Part shown: piece by piece, positions 36,935 to 46,112 of the stretch
How positions within the stretch are numbered: position 1 is the stretch's first letter
Layout: every line of letters starts with the position of its first letter
From: CAUZFZ01 sp963579025
GTDB taxonomy: Bacteria > Planctomycetota > Planctomycetia > Planctomycetales > Planctomycetaceae
Length of the DNA: 64,000 bases
Assembly (NCBI GenBank): GCA_963579025.1
Contig: CAUZFZ010000011.1
Span: 49,598-113,597 of the forward strand
Reading direction: 5' to 3'
Program-made: the position numbers and the translations under genes
The notes under the pieces: generated by a model
Seen by the model: only the letters and a program-made list of their open reading frames with translations
Database searches by the model: none
What the model was told of the DNA's origin: nothing

Positions 36935-38157
36935 ACGGCCAGAGCACTGTTCACCCCGTCCTCGTGAAATCCATATCCCCAGTACGCTCCACAGAAGGAC
37001 GTTCGGTTCTGGTTGATCAGTTCCGTGTGTCGCTGCTGAGCGGCCCGGCGACGGGTCGTGTAGATGGGGTGATGATACACAAACCGATCGATGATGCGCC
37101 CCGGATCTATGTCGTCGTTGGAGTTCAATGTCACGTTGTATGTGTGTCGGGTTGTCAGACTCTGCAGGATGTTCATGTTGTAGGTGACCGTCGCTGCTGA
37201 ACCGGGCCAGTCGTTGCGGACGCGATAATTCCAGCTCGCCCAGGCCCGACGACGCTGCGGCAACACCGTCTCGTCCGTGTGCAGCACCGCCGTGTTTTCC
37301 TCGTAGGGGAACTCGCCGAGTAACTCGCGTTCGGTCGCAGTCGCGGCATCGCCGAGGATTCGCAGCGCCTGATCGCTGTGGCAGGCGAAAATGACCTGCT
37401 CGAAACGCTCCGACCCGGTGTCTGTTGCGCGGATCGTTACGCCGTCCGCGTCCCGTTCGATGCTCGTGACAGGAGAATTCAGCCGGATACGATCGAGGAA
37501 TGGTTCGGTCATTTTCTCGACGTAACGGTGCGAACCTCCTGCGATGACCCGCCACTGTGGCCGGTTTCGGACGCTGAGCAGTCCGTGGTTGCGATAGAAC
37601 TCGACAATGAACTGCATGGGGAATTGCCCGAATGTCTCAGGCGGACACGACCAGATCGCAGCCCCCATCGGGATGAGATACTGCTCGGCGAACTGTCGTG
37701 AATATCGGTGGCGGGCAATGTAGCCGTCGACGGTCAGCTCTTCGTCGTCCGTTTCCAGCAGGTCCGTTGCCTCGCGATTGAATCGGAGGATGTCACGGAT
37801 CAGGCGATGAAAGCTCGGGCGAAACAGATTGCTCCGCTGAGCGAACAAACCACCGAGCGACGACCCGTTGTACTCCAGACCGGACCTGTCGCAGCGCACA
37901 CTGAAGCTCATTGCCGTGGGCTGATTCGCGACACCGAGCCGCTCAAGAATCCGAATGAAATTCGGATAGGTCCAGTCGTTGTAGACGATGAAGCCGGTGT
38001 CGATCGCGAGCTGTTCACCGTCGCAGTCAACTTCGACGGTGTGAGTGTGTCCGCCGATGTAGTCGTTGGCTTCGAAGACGGTGACGTCGTGCGTCTTGTG
38101 CAACAGCCAGGCGGCGGTCAGGCCGGATATCCCCGAGCCGATAATCGCAGTCTTCAT
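36901..38157 (-). CDS. FAD-dependent amine oxidase-like protein (COG2907 type)
   Basis: A 418-residue flavoprotein. The dinucleotide-binding motif is at the very N-terminus (TAIIGSGISGLTAAWLL), followed by FEANDYIGGHTHTVE. The second signature, MGAAIWSCPPE, and the C-terminal FCGAYWGYGFHEDGVNSAL are typical of the NAD/FAD-binding proteins linked with DUF1365 and Cfa. ATG 38157 begins directly before the first strand; an earlier in-frame start at 38193 would add 12 polar residues. It is the first gene of the lipid-modification operon and diverges from a DUF1501 gene across a 307-bp gap. It may act as a desaturase or oxidase on acyl chains (inferred from context only). Confidence 0.92.
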   Translation of the reverse strand: MKTAIIGSGISGLTAAWLLHKTHDVTVFEANDYIGGHTHTVEVDCDGEQLAIDTGFIVYNDWTYPNFIRILERLGVANQPTAMSFSVRCDRSGLEYNGSSLGGLFAQRSNLFRPSFHRLIRDILRFNREATDLLETDDEELTVDGYIARHRYSRQFAEQYLIPMGAAIWSCPPETFGQFPMQFIVEFYRNHGLLSVRNRPQWRVIAGGSHRYVEKMTEPFLDRIRLNSPVTSIERDADGVTIRATDTGSERFEQVIFACHSDQALRILGDAATATERELLGEFPYEENTAVLHTDETVLPQRRRAWASWNYRVRNDWPGSAATVTYNMNILQSLTTRHTYNVTLNSNDDIDPGRIIDRFVYHHPIYTTRRRAAQQRHTELINQNRTSFCGAYWGYGFHEDGVNSALAVCRGLGVQPPW

Positions 38158-38464
38158 GAACGTCCGTGTCCAGTTCCGAATCCTGAATGGCAAAGTCGCC
38201 GCAGCCAGTCCGGTGAGATGGCGGCGACCGAAGCGGGATGATAGCGACGTATCTCGGCAGAGCCATCATTTTGAGCGTGCTGGTGGCAACGGTCGTCGGA
38301 TTACTTTCGACTCGTTCCAACTCGGAATCCTGAAACCAGAACGGTCAGTCGCATCAATCGATGTCGATACATGCGGTGTCAGGCGGTATCCTCGTTCGCA
38401 CGCTGGAGCCACGCCCCCACGGACTGATCCAGGGCGCTTGGCATCCTGCGAAAGGACACCTGCG
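38158..38464. promoter_or_regulatory. divergent intergenic region
   Basis: This 307-bp stretch separates the lipid-modification operon (left) from a DUF1501 gene (right) and should carry both promoters. AAAGGA lies before the DUF1501 start. I saw no clear promoter boxes or long palindrome. Confidence 0.4.
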
Positions 38465-39865
38465 ATGTTAGATGTTTTCGATGGAAATCAACCGTTTGAC
38501 CGCCGCCAACTGCTCTCCATTGGCGGGCTGGGTCTGGGTGGATTAACGCTGAATTCGTTGCTGGCGAGCCATGCGAATGCAGGCGCTGGCGGCAGCGTTA
38601 TGACCGGCAAGTCCGTTATCTTCCTCTTTCAGCAGGGAGGCCCCAGCCAGTTCGAGACCATCGATCCAAAAACGGAAGCACCGTCTGGCATTCGCACTGT
38701 CACAGACGTCGTGCAGACATCACTCCCCGGCGTGAATTTCGGCAGCACAATGGAGCGACTGGCCCCGTTGGCGGACAAGTTGTCGGTCGTGCGGTCGTAT
38801 CAGACGAACAACGGCGGGCACAACATTCAGCCGATCGTCGGTAAGGATTCGCGCGAGACGAACATCGGATCGCATTACGCGCGCATCGCCGGGGCGACTC
38901 GTCGTGAAACCGGGATGCCAACCAACATGGTGTTGTACCCGGCGTCCGTCTGCGACGACGTCGGTCGTCCGCGTGCGCGTGGCAATTTGGCGGCCACTGG
39001 TCCCTACGGCGACGTCTATGCCCCGTTCGTTCCCGGTGCCGGAGGGCAGTTGCAGAAGAACATGCGGCTGAACCTGCCGCACGAACGGTTTTTCAACGAC
39101 CGGCGGGCCGTGCTTCGCCAGCTTGACGGGCTCAACAGTCAGCTCGGTTCCAGCAGCCGTTACGAAGCGATTGACGAATTGCAGGAGCAGGCGTTTCAAC
39201 TGTTGCTGGGCGGTGGAGTCGCCGACGCGCTTGACCTGTCGAAAGAAGACCCGCGTCTTGTCGAGCGGTATGACACCGGCCGATTCGTTAAGTCGCATAA
39301 CTGGAACAGGGCAAAACGCGGCCAGCGTGATTACTACACAGATAACGCCAAATCGGTGGGCAAGCTGCTGCTGCTGGCTCGTCGATTGTGCGAAGCCGGG
39401 TGCGGATTCGTCACGATTCATGCGGGCTATGACGGCGTGTGGGACATGCACGCCGACGGTAACAACCTCAACATGGTCGACGGGATGGAAGCTGTCGGAC
39501 GGACATACGATCACGCCGTGGCGACGTTCATCGAGGACGTCGAAGAACGCGGCCTGTCGGATGACATTCTGCTGATCTGCAGCGGAGAAATGGGCCGCAC
39601 GCCGCGAGTGAATCGAAACGGCGGACGCGATCACTGGAGCCGTCTGGCTCCGCTGCTCATGTACGGCGGCGGAATCAATCCGGGAGTAGTCGGTCAGTCA
39701 ACGCGTGATGGCGGTGAGCCGCTGAGCGACAACCTGACACCGAAGCACCTCATCTCGACGATTATGCGCACTGTGTTTGATGTCGCCGAACTGCGTCTTG
39801 TTCGCGGTCTGCCAAACGAACTGGCCGAGCTGAGCCAAGCCGATCCGATTCCCGGACTGCTATAG
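38465..39865 (+). CDS. DUF1501 family secreted protein
   Basis: A 466-residue DUF1501 protein. ATG 38465 follows AAAGGA. The signal region is FDRRQLLSIGGLGLGGLTLN with the twin-arginine pair and a short hydrophobic run. Signatures are SVIFLFQQGGPSQFETIDPK, SYQTNNGGHNIQPIVG, TIHAGYDGVWDMHADGNN, CSGEMGRTPRVNRNGGRDHW and the C-terminal LTPKHLISTIMRTVFDVAEL. The frame stays open upstream to 38066 across the divergent promoter, which is chance. As with the other two copies, no DUF1549/DUF1553 gene is adjacent. Confidence 0.9.
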   Translation: MLDVFDGNQPFDRRQLLSIGGLGLGGLTLNSLLASHANAGAGGSVMTGKSVIFLFQQGGPSQFETIDPKTEAPSGIRTVTDVVQTSLPGVNFGSTMERLAPLADKLSVVRSYQTNNGGHNIQPIVGKDSRETNIGSHYARIAGATRRETGMPTNMVLYPASVCDDVGRPRARGNLAATGPYGDVYAPFVPGAGGQLQKNMRLNLPHERFFNDRRAVLRQLDGLNSQLGSSSRYEAIDELQEQAFQLLLGGGVADALDLSKEDPRLVERYDTGRFVKSHNWNRAKRGQRDYYTDNAKSVGKLLLLARRLCEAGCGFVTIHAGYDGVWDMHADGNNLNMVDGMEAVGRTYDHAVATFIEDVEERGLSDDILLICSGEMGRTPRVNRNGGRDHWSRLAPLLMYGGGINPGVVGQSTRDGGEPLSDNLTPKHLISTIMRTVFDVAELRLVRGLPNELAELSQADPIPGLL

Positions 39866-39964
39866 AAAGCCTGTTTGGAACACCTCAATCAGGCTATTGG
39901 CGGGCGAATCGGAGTTGTTGCATAATCAACACATCTCGCTCGTCATTCTTGTTTGAGGTGTACG

Positions 39965-40600
39965 ATGTCCGCGCTTCCCCAGTCCGCAGCTGCACCCCCG
40001 CCGATCACGTTACAGGAATACCTGACGCGGGAAGAAGAAGCTGTGTACAAGAGCGAGTTCTACCGGGGCGAAGTGTTCGCAATGACCGGCGGCTCGCCGG
40101 AGCACAACGATATCGGCGTCAACATCGTCAGCCTCCTCAAGGACCGGCTTCGAGGGTCTGGCTGCCGTCCCTCTTCAAGCGATCAACGAATCCGGATTCC
40201 AGCGAACGGGCTCAGCACGTATCCAGACGCTTCGATTGTTTGTGGCGATCGCCAGTACGACGAACTGGATCCTCACGAGATCAACAACCCGATCGTGATC
40301 GTTGAAGTTCTGTCGCCATCGACTGAGAGCTACGACCGAGGCAAGAAATTCGAGCTGTATCGGCAACTGGAATCACTCCGCGAGTATGTGCTGGTGTCGG
40401 CCGAAAGACCGTCAATCGAGCGGTTCGCAAAATGGGACGACGGGACGTGGTTAATGTCCCCACTCAATAGTCTGGGTGACGAATTGACTCTGGATTCAGT
40501 AGACGTGTCCATGTTGTTACGCGAGATCTATGAGGACATCGACTTCGGACCGGACGATGCAATCTCAAGAGCAGAACAACCGGAACCACTGCAAGAGTGA
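39965..40600 (+). CDS. Uma2 family (DUF820) endonuclease-like protein
   Basis: A 211-residue member of the Uma2/DUF820 family, a PD-(D/E)XK nuclease-fold group common in cyanobacteria and planctomycetes. Typical features are YLTREEEAVYKSEFYRGEVF near the N-terminus, HNDIGVNIVSLLKDRLRGSG, then the core strand pair STYPDASIVCGD and NPIVIVEVLSPSTESYDRG, with Asp and Glu of the active site. YRQLESLREYVLVSAERPSI follows. ATG 39965 is preceded by GAGG. Biological role is unclear in the family; members often look like solitary accessory genes. Here it stands between a DUF1501 gene and the convergent purN. Confidence 0.9.
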   Translation: MSALPQSAAAPPPITLQEYLTREEEAVYKSEFYRGEVFAMTGGSPEHNDIGVNIVSLLKDRLRGSGCRPSSSDQRIRIPANGLSTYPDASIVCGDRQYDELDPHEINNPIVIVEVLSPSTESYDRGKKFELYRQLESLREYVLVSAERPSIERFAKWDDGTWLMSPLNSLGDELTLDSVDVSMLLREIYEDIDFGPDDAISRAEQPEPLQE

Positions 40601-40671
40601 CCCGACCGTCACGAGTTCGATGGGACGTGAAATCTGAAACGGGGCTGCGAGTGACCCGTTTCCGCGCCCAG

Positions 40672-41316
40672 TCACTCCGTGGTCAGGACGCGAGTCCCAT
40701 CGACGCTCAGCCGGCCGCTGGCGAACAGGCGAATGGCTTGTGGCAGTGCTTCGCACTCAGCCCCGAAGATGCGTTTTTGAAGGGTGTCCGGTGTGTCGTC
40801 GTCCATCACGGGGACGACGCTCTGCAGGATGATGGGGCCGGCGTCGTATTCGTTGTTGGCGAAGTGGACCGTGCAGCCACTCACTTTCGCGCCGCGCTCC
40901 AGTACAGCCGCATGCACTCGGTTGCCGTGAAACCCCTGCCCACAAAAGGCTGGAATAAGCGAAGGGTGAATATTCAGCACGCGGTGTTCGAAGTCAGACG
41001 GAATCTGTACCAGGCACAGGAATCCGCCGAGGATGACCAGGTCGACATCTGCGTCACGGCAAAGCGAGAAGACGCGGTCGCTGAAATCCTCAATCGAGGG
41101 AAATTCTTTGCGTGCCATGACTTCGCAGGGCAGTTCCAAGTCGCGAGACCGGTCGACTCCCCGGCAGTCCGCTCGGCTGGCGATGACCAGCGAAACCTGC
41201 GCGTCGAGCTGACCTGCTCGAATCTTCTCAACGAGATTCAGCAGCGTCGTGCCGCCGCCGGAGATCAGCACGGCGAGACGAATGGGCGAGTCAACAGCGG
41301 GCAGTTTGATCGTCAT
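40672..41316 (-). CDS. purN: phosphoribosylglycinamide formyltransferase
   Basis: Transfers a formyl group from 10-formyltetrahydrofolate to glycinamide ribonucleotide in de novo purine synthesis, cytosolic. The 214-residue length is normal. The N-terminal phosphate-binding strand is LAVLISGGGTTLLNLVE. The folate/catalytic segment is VILGGFLCLVQIPSDF and then VLNIHPSLIPAFCGQGFHG, with the catalytic Asn-x-His; CTVHFANNEYDAGPIILQ carries the catalytic Asp. The family more often has LPSFKG where this reads IPAFCG. The gene is followed on the minus strand by no purine genes; the kinase lies 139 bp upstream. Confidence 0.95.
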   Translation of the reverse strand: MTIKLPAVDSPIRLAVLISGGGTTLLNLVEKIRAGQLDAQVSLVIASRADCRGVDRSRDLELPCEVMARKEFPSIEDFSDRVFSLCRDADVDLVILGGFLCLVQIPSDFEHRVLNIHPSLIPAFCGQGFHGNRVHAAVLERGAKVSGCTVHFANNEYDAGPIILQSVVPVMDDDTPDTLQKRIFGAECEALPQAIRLFASGRLSVDGTRVLTTE

Positions 41317-41455
41317 AGCCGTTCGTTGTCACCACGTTCCAGGGAGCTGTCCCGAGTCAGTGCCAGGCCGGGCGACACCCGCCAGACAGCTTGGCGCTGT
41401 CGCTGGCCAAAACCTGTGCTTCGACACTAAGCCGCACGTTAGTGACCAGCACTGT

Positions 41456-42541
41456 TCATCGCGACTTCGGCGGGCCTTCTGGTCCTGATGATGGCTTTTT
41501 TGATGGTTTTTTCCTGGGACCGCCCGACGGTCCTTGCCCGGGTCGTCCACTCGGTCCCTGTCCAGGACCGCCCGCTGGGCCCTGAGCGTCCGCACGCGGC
41601 GCCTCGTCATTCGCGGGAGCGACCGGCCGGGGCTTCGCCACCTTTCGCTGTCGCGCCTTCGCCTGCTGGTGCAATCGCTTTCGAACGTCTCGCAGCGCTT
41701 CGACCATCTCACTCATCGATTGCCAGCGATCGCGCGGGTCGCGCTCCAGTCCCTTCATCAGGACGTCGCCGAGTTCAGGATCGATGCCAGGGACAAACTC
41801 CGTAATCAGTTTGGGCGGCTGGTTGATGTGCTGCAGCACGGCATCCAGTGTTTCGGCTGTGTCCCACGGCAATTCCCGCGTGAACATCTCGAATGCAGTC
41901 ACCGCGAACGAGAAGATGTCGATTCTCTGATCCGTACGCTGCCGCTTGATCAACTCGGGAGCCATGTAGTTGGCAGACCCCGTGCGGTTTCCCGGAGCTT
42001 GAAAGGGCCGCGTGTTGGGAACGACCAGACCAAAATCGATCAGCTTGACAACGCCGTCCGGGTCGACCAGCACGTTGCGTGGGCAGATGTCGCGGTGAAT
42101 CCAGCCCTCTTTGTGAAAGTAATCGATCGCTTCCGCCAACTGCACGATGAAACGCAGGCGTCCCGACTGCATCATCTCATTCTGTGTATCAACCAGGTAA
42201 CTAAGGCCCAGCCCCTCGACGAATTCCATGACGAGGAACTGCTCGTCTTCCGTCGTCGTTCCGTACTCAAGGGTGTGCACGAGTCCCGGATGCTTGAACG
42301 TGACCGCGACTTCGCCCTCTGAGGGCTTTTTCAGTTCCGGCGGAAACCGCGACTCGAAGCGCAGCATCTTCACCTTGTCGAGGACTTTGACGGCGACTTC
42401 GTTGCCGGTGAACGTGTCCCGTGCCCGCCAGACCTTGGACATACTCCCCTGGCCGACGCGGCCAATGAGGTCGAATCGCTTCGTGATTTCTGTCTTCTCA
42501 ACGGCTGGTGGCTTGTGGAACAGGTTCTTGAGAAAGGACAT
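41456..42541 (-). CDS. serine/threonine protein kinase
   Basis: A 361-residue Hanks-type kinase. The glycine loop is GQGSMSKV (30-37) and the ATP-anchoring lysine K52 (EVAVKVLDK). The catalytic loop is H149-R-D151-I-C-P-R-N156; the usual reading is HRDLKPxN, so the loop lysine is replaced by cysteine. DFG is at 169-171, and the activation segment ends YMAPE. The kinase core ends near residue 293. The tail is a basic Pro/Gly-rich low-complexity region (GPGQGPSGRPGQGPSG), with no membrane helix or sensor domain, unlike most bacterial receptor kinases. Probably cytosolic; substrates unknown. Confidence 0.92.
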   Translation of the reverse strand: MSFLKNLFHKPPAVEKTEITKRFDLIGRVGQGSMSKVWRARDTFTGNEVAVKVLDKVKMLRFESRFPPELKKPSEGEVAVTFKHPGLVHTLEYGTTTEDEQFLVMEFVEGLGLSYLVDTQNEMMQSGRLRFIVQLAEAIDYFHKEGWIHRDICPRNVLVDPDGVVKLIDFGLVVPNTRPFQAPGNRTGSANYMAPELIKRQRTDQRIDIFSFAVTAFEMFTRELPWDTAETLDAVLQHINQPPKLITEFVPGIDPELGDVLMKGLERDPRDRWQSMSEMVEALRDVRKRLHQQAKARQRKVAKPRPVAPANDEAPRADAQGPAGGPGQGPSGRPGQGPSGGPRKKPSKKPSSGPEGPPKSR

Positions 42542-42805
42542 TGGTTGGTCGCGTCCTGCGTCGGGCGGTGGCGGAATTAGTGGTTGTCTCAGGTGGCCCG
42601 CACCTCATTATTGATCCGACCACGGTCATAACGGAACAGAGAACGCCTGACTCCTGAATTCCGTCCGGGGGAACCTGCCGTGAACCGGTTGTGCTGAATG
42701 CAGCGGCGGTCGTCAGGCACTATCCTCTCGATCTTCCGAATTGTCGTTTCATGCACTCCGAATCCGGTCCGGATTCCAGCCCATCGAGCTTCACGGGACA
42801 CGAAC

Positions 42806-45800
42806 ATGATCTCCAGGCAACAGGTCGCCATCGCTCTGGCTCTTACCGGAGCTCTCTTAACGGTCAGCGCGGCTGACGAGTTCCCCAAGGCGTTCAATAC
42901 AGAGAATCCCGACGCCAAGTTGACGACGCCTCAGGCCGCGCTCGCCGGGATGAAGGTCCCTGACGGGTTCGAGATCTCGCTGTTCGCTGCGGAACCTGAT
43001 GTGCAGCAGCCTATTGCCATCTCGACGGACGATCGCGGCCGGTTGTGGGTCGCGGAGAATTACTCGTATGCGGAACGCGCGACGAATTTCGAAGACAAGC
43101 TCCGCGACCGCATCATCATTCTGGAAGACACGGATCGGGACGGAAAATTCGATGAACGTAAAGTGTTCTGGGACCAGGGTCGGCGGCTGACAAGCGTCGA
43201 GATCGGCCACGGAGGCGTCTGGGTCACCGACGCACCGAACCTGCTCTTCATTCCCGATCGTGACGGTGACGACGTCCCGGATGGCGAGCCGATCGTGATG
43301 CTTGATGGCTGGGACGATGATGCCATTCGGCACAACATCGTAAATGGTCTGCGGTGGGGGCCTGACGGCTGGCTGTATGGCCGGCATGGCATCATGGCAA
43401 CGTCGCTGGTGGGACTGCCCGGGTCCTCACCCGATCAACGAACACGGATCAATTGCGGCATCTGGCGATTCCATCCCACGGAACACAAGTTCGAGGTCGT
43501 CTGTCATGGTGGGACGAACGCATGGGGCATGGACTGGGATGCCAACGGTCAGCTCTTTTACATCAACACGGTGATCGGCCATCTGTGGCATGTCGTTCCC
43601 GGCGCTCGGTACCGCCGCATGTACGGTGAGCACTTCAACCCGCACACATACGGAGTCATCGAACAGACCGCGGATCATTTTCACTGGGACACTTCGCACG
43701 CGTGGCATGAGACGAAAAAAACCGGCATCACGCCAAACACCAACGCGGCCGGTGGCGGTCACGCGCACTCGGGGATGGTCATCGTGCCGCCGGGCCTGTG
43801 GCCGAAGGAATACGACAACTGCATGTTCACCGTGAATCTGCATGGACAGCGGATCAACAGCGATCGCCTGGTGCGCACGGATTGCTCGTATGTCGGTCAG
43901 CACCGACCGGATTTCCTGCTCGCGTCCGATCCGTGGTTCCGGGCTGTTGAACTGCATTTCGGGCGGCATGGCGAGCTGTACGTGGCCGACTGGTCGGACG
44001 TCGGTGAGTGCCATGAAAATGATGGTGTGCACCGCTCGTCCGGACGTATCTACCGCATTACCTGGACCGACAAAGAGAAACTTCCTCGGGATGAGACTTC
44101 TCTGGCAAAGCTGGATGCCAGTGCTTTGTACGGCAGAGTCATCAAGGGTTCCGAATGGGAATCCCGGCACGCACTGCGACTGCTGTCCGAGCGAGCTTCC
44201 GAATTCACACGTCCGCAGATCGACGGGTTTCTGTCGCGACTTGGCGTCAACCCCGCAGCCATGCGGCTTGGCGGTGGCGGCGGGCCTCGGGGCGGCATGC
44301 GCATGCTCGACACGAGGCGGCTGGTCGTCGGACAGGACGGACTGCGAATGTTGTGGGCGCTGAACGCCCTCGACGCTCTGACCGAACCGTTGCTGCGGGC
44401 TCTGCTCGATCACCCCGACGAGCACATGAAAGTGCAGGCGATTCAGTTGCTGGTGGATGGCGGACACCTGACGCCGCGTGTGCTCGAGAAATTCGATCAA
44501 CTGGCGGAAAACGAGCAGTCCGGCCTGGTCCTGCTGTGGCTGGCCTCGTCATTGCAGAAGATGCCACACGGTTTCCGCTGGCCGCTGGCGACTTTGCTGG
44601 CGGCACGCGAGGAGCACGCTGACGACCGCGTCTTTCCTCTGATGCTGTGGTTCGGTGTTGAAGCGGCCGTGCCGTCCTTCACGGATCAGGCCATCTCCGT
44701 CGTCGACAAGGGACGTATCCCGTTGTTAAGGGAGTTCATCTCCCGCCGGCTGACTGCCGAGATCGAACGCCAGCCCGAAGCGGTCTCGAAACTCCTGTGG
44801 CTGACCGATCTGCACGCCCGGGACGTTGACCGGCAACTGGACATACTGCGTGGCAGCAGCGAGGCATTGCGAGGCTGGCGAAAAGCTACTCCGCCGCCGG
44901 ATTGGACGGACATCTCCTCGAAGCTGGCGTCTCGCAGTGACGACGAAATCAAACGCCACACTCGCGAGTTATCGCTGGTCTTCGGTGACGGCCGGGCACT
45001 GATCGAGCTTCATAAAGTGGCACGTGGCGGTGCGCCTTTCAACGAACGCCGCGCCGCGATCCGGGCACTTGTTCTTGCGCGGGACAAGGATGTTGTTCCG
45101 CTGCTGAAAAGTCTGCTGGGCAATCGTGACCTGGCGCGAGCCGCGATTAACGGACTGGCCGCCTTCGATGACGAGGGGACAGCGCCTCTGCTCGTCTCGC
45201 GCTTTGGTGGGTTCCGCGATTCGGCGAAACGCGAAGCGGTCAATACGCTGGTGTCCCGTCCGAATTACACCGCAACTCTGCTGGAGGCCATCGACGTCGG
45301 TCGAATCGATCGAAGTTCGGTCTCGGCCTTCCAGATCAGGCAGATGCAGAGCTTCGAGAACACGGCAATCAGTGAACAGGTCCAGCAACTCTGGCCGGAG
45401 TTGGAACAGCTCACGCAGGAGAAGGCCGAACAGATGACCCGACTGCGGAAGCAACTGACACCGGAAACGCTGACTCAGGCTGACCTGTCCATGGGGCGCT
45501 GGATGTTCGCCAAGTCGTGTGCGAACTGTCACAAGCTGTTTGGAGAGGGGAAGACGATTGGCCCCGAGCTGACCGGAGCGCAGCGTAACAACGTCAATTA
45601 TCTGCTCGAGAACATCGTTGACCCCAGCGCCACTGTCTCGAAGAACTTTCAAATGACGATCGTACTGCTGGACGATGGGCGGGTCTTTAACGGCGTGCTT
45701 GTGGGCCGATCGGAAAAGACGATCACACTACAGACAGGAACCGATCGCGTAATCATTCCCCGTGACGACATCGACGAGATGCGGGATTCCAAACTCTCGA

Positions 45801-45955
45801 TGATGCCGGAGAATCAGCTCAAGTATATGACTGATGAACAAATCCGCGATCTGATGGGTTACCTGATGTCACCCAGTCAGGTTCCGCTGCCGGACGGACC
45901 GCAAACCGCAGCTATTCAACCGGACGGTGTTAAAAACAGTTCCGGGAGTCCATAA
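42806..45955 (+). CDS. PVC-type haem-domain beta-propeller protein with HEAT repeats
   Basis: A 1049-residue exported protein. ATG 42806 begins a signal peptide (VAIALALTGALLTVSAADEF); the frame is open further upstream by chance. Residues about 45-430 are the membrane-bound-dehydrogenase-type propeller, with PDGFEISLFAAEPDVQQP and Asp-rich loops DTDRDGKFDE and DRDGDDVPDGE. HEAT-like helices cover about 450-880. The C-terminal PVC-type cytochrome domain has C905-A-N-C908-H909, then GPELTGAQRNNVNYLLENIV and the ending MTDEQIRDLMGYLM. It resembles the first protein of the window but lacks the FN3-like, beta and PmoA-like domains. Probably periplasmic redox function on a sugar or related substrate; not proven. 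Confidence 0.93.
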   Translation: MISRQQVAIALALTGALLTVSAADEFPKAFNTENPDAKLTTPQAALAGMKVPDGFEISLFAAEPDVQQPIAISTDDRGRLWVAENYSYAERATNFEDKLRDRIIILEDTDRDGKFDERKVFWDQGRRLTSVEIGHGGVWVTDAPNLLFIPDRDGDDVPDGEPIVMLDGWDDDAIRHNIVNGLRWGPDGWLYGRHGIMATSLVGLPGSSPDQRTRINCGIWRFHPTEHKFEVVCHGGTNAWGMDWDANGQLFYINTVIGHLWHVVPGARYRRMYGEHFNPHTYGVIEQTADHFHWDTSHAWHETKKTGITPNTNAAGGGHAHSGMVIVPPGLWPKEYDNCMFTVNLHGQRINSDRLVRTDCSYVGQHRPDFLLASDPWFRAVELHFGRHGELYVADWSDVGECHENDGVHRSSGRIYRITWTDKEKLPRDETSLAKLDASALYGRVIKGSEWESRHALRLLSERASEFTRPQIDGFLSRLGVNPAAMRLGGGGGPRGGMRMLDTRRLVVGQDGLRMLWALNALDALTEPLLRALLDHPDEHMKVQAIQLLVDGGHLTPRVLEKFDQLAENEQSGLVLLWLASSLQKMPHGFRWPLATLLAAREEHADDRVFPLMLWFGVEAAVPSFTDQAISVVDKGRIPLLREFISRRLTAEIERQPEAVSKLLWLTDLHARDVDRQLDILRGSSEALRGWRKATPPPDWTDISSKLASRSDDEIKRHTRELSLVFGDGRALIELHKVARGGAPFNERRAAIRALVLARDKDVVPLLKSLLGNRDLARAAINGLAAFDDEGTAPLLVSRFGGFRDSAKREAVNTLVSRPNYTATLLEAIDVGRIDRSSVSAFQIRQMQSFENTAISEQVQQLWPELEQLTQEKAEQMTRLRKQLTPETLTQADLSMGRWMFAKSCANCHKLFGEGKTIGPELTGAQRNNVNYLLENIVDPSATVSKNFQMTIVLLDDGRVFNGVLVGRSEKTITLQTGTDRVIIPRDDIDEMRDSKLSMMPENQLKYMTDEQIRDLMGYLMSPSQVPLPDGPQTAAIQPDGVKNSSGSP

Positions 45956-46112
45956 TCCGGACTCATTGTTCATTGTCCTCACTCTACTCTCGGCGTTTTC
46001 GGGCTGCTCCCGCGACCGGCTTGTCCGCCAGTCGAGGATCGGACCAGTTGGCAGGATATCCCCGAGCCTCGTGCGGGAAAAACACCAGACGCCTCGTTAC
46101 GTGGATTCTTAA

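Noticed and set aside
36935..37555. N-terminal extension of the DUF1365 gene
   Set aside because: This part lies inside the amine oxidase gene in another frame and gives an Arg/His-rich translation without DUF1365 similarity.
38066..38464. N-terminal extension of the DUF1501 gene
   Set aside because: The added residues are Arg-rich without signal peptide, overlap the divergent operon's start and precede a good ribosome site and Tat-like signal at 38465.
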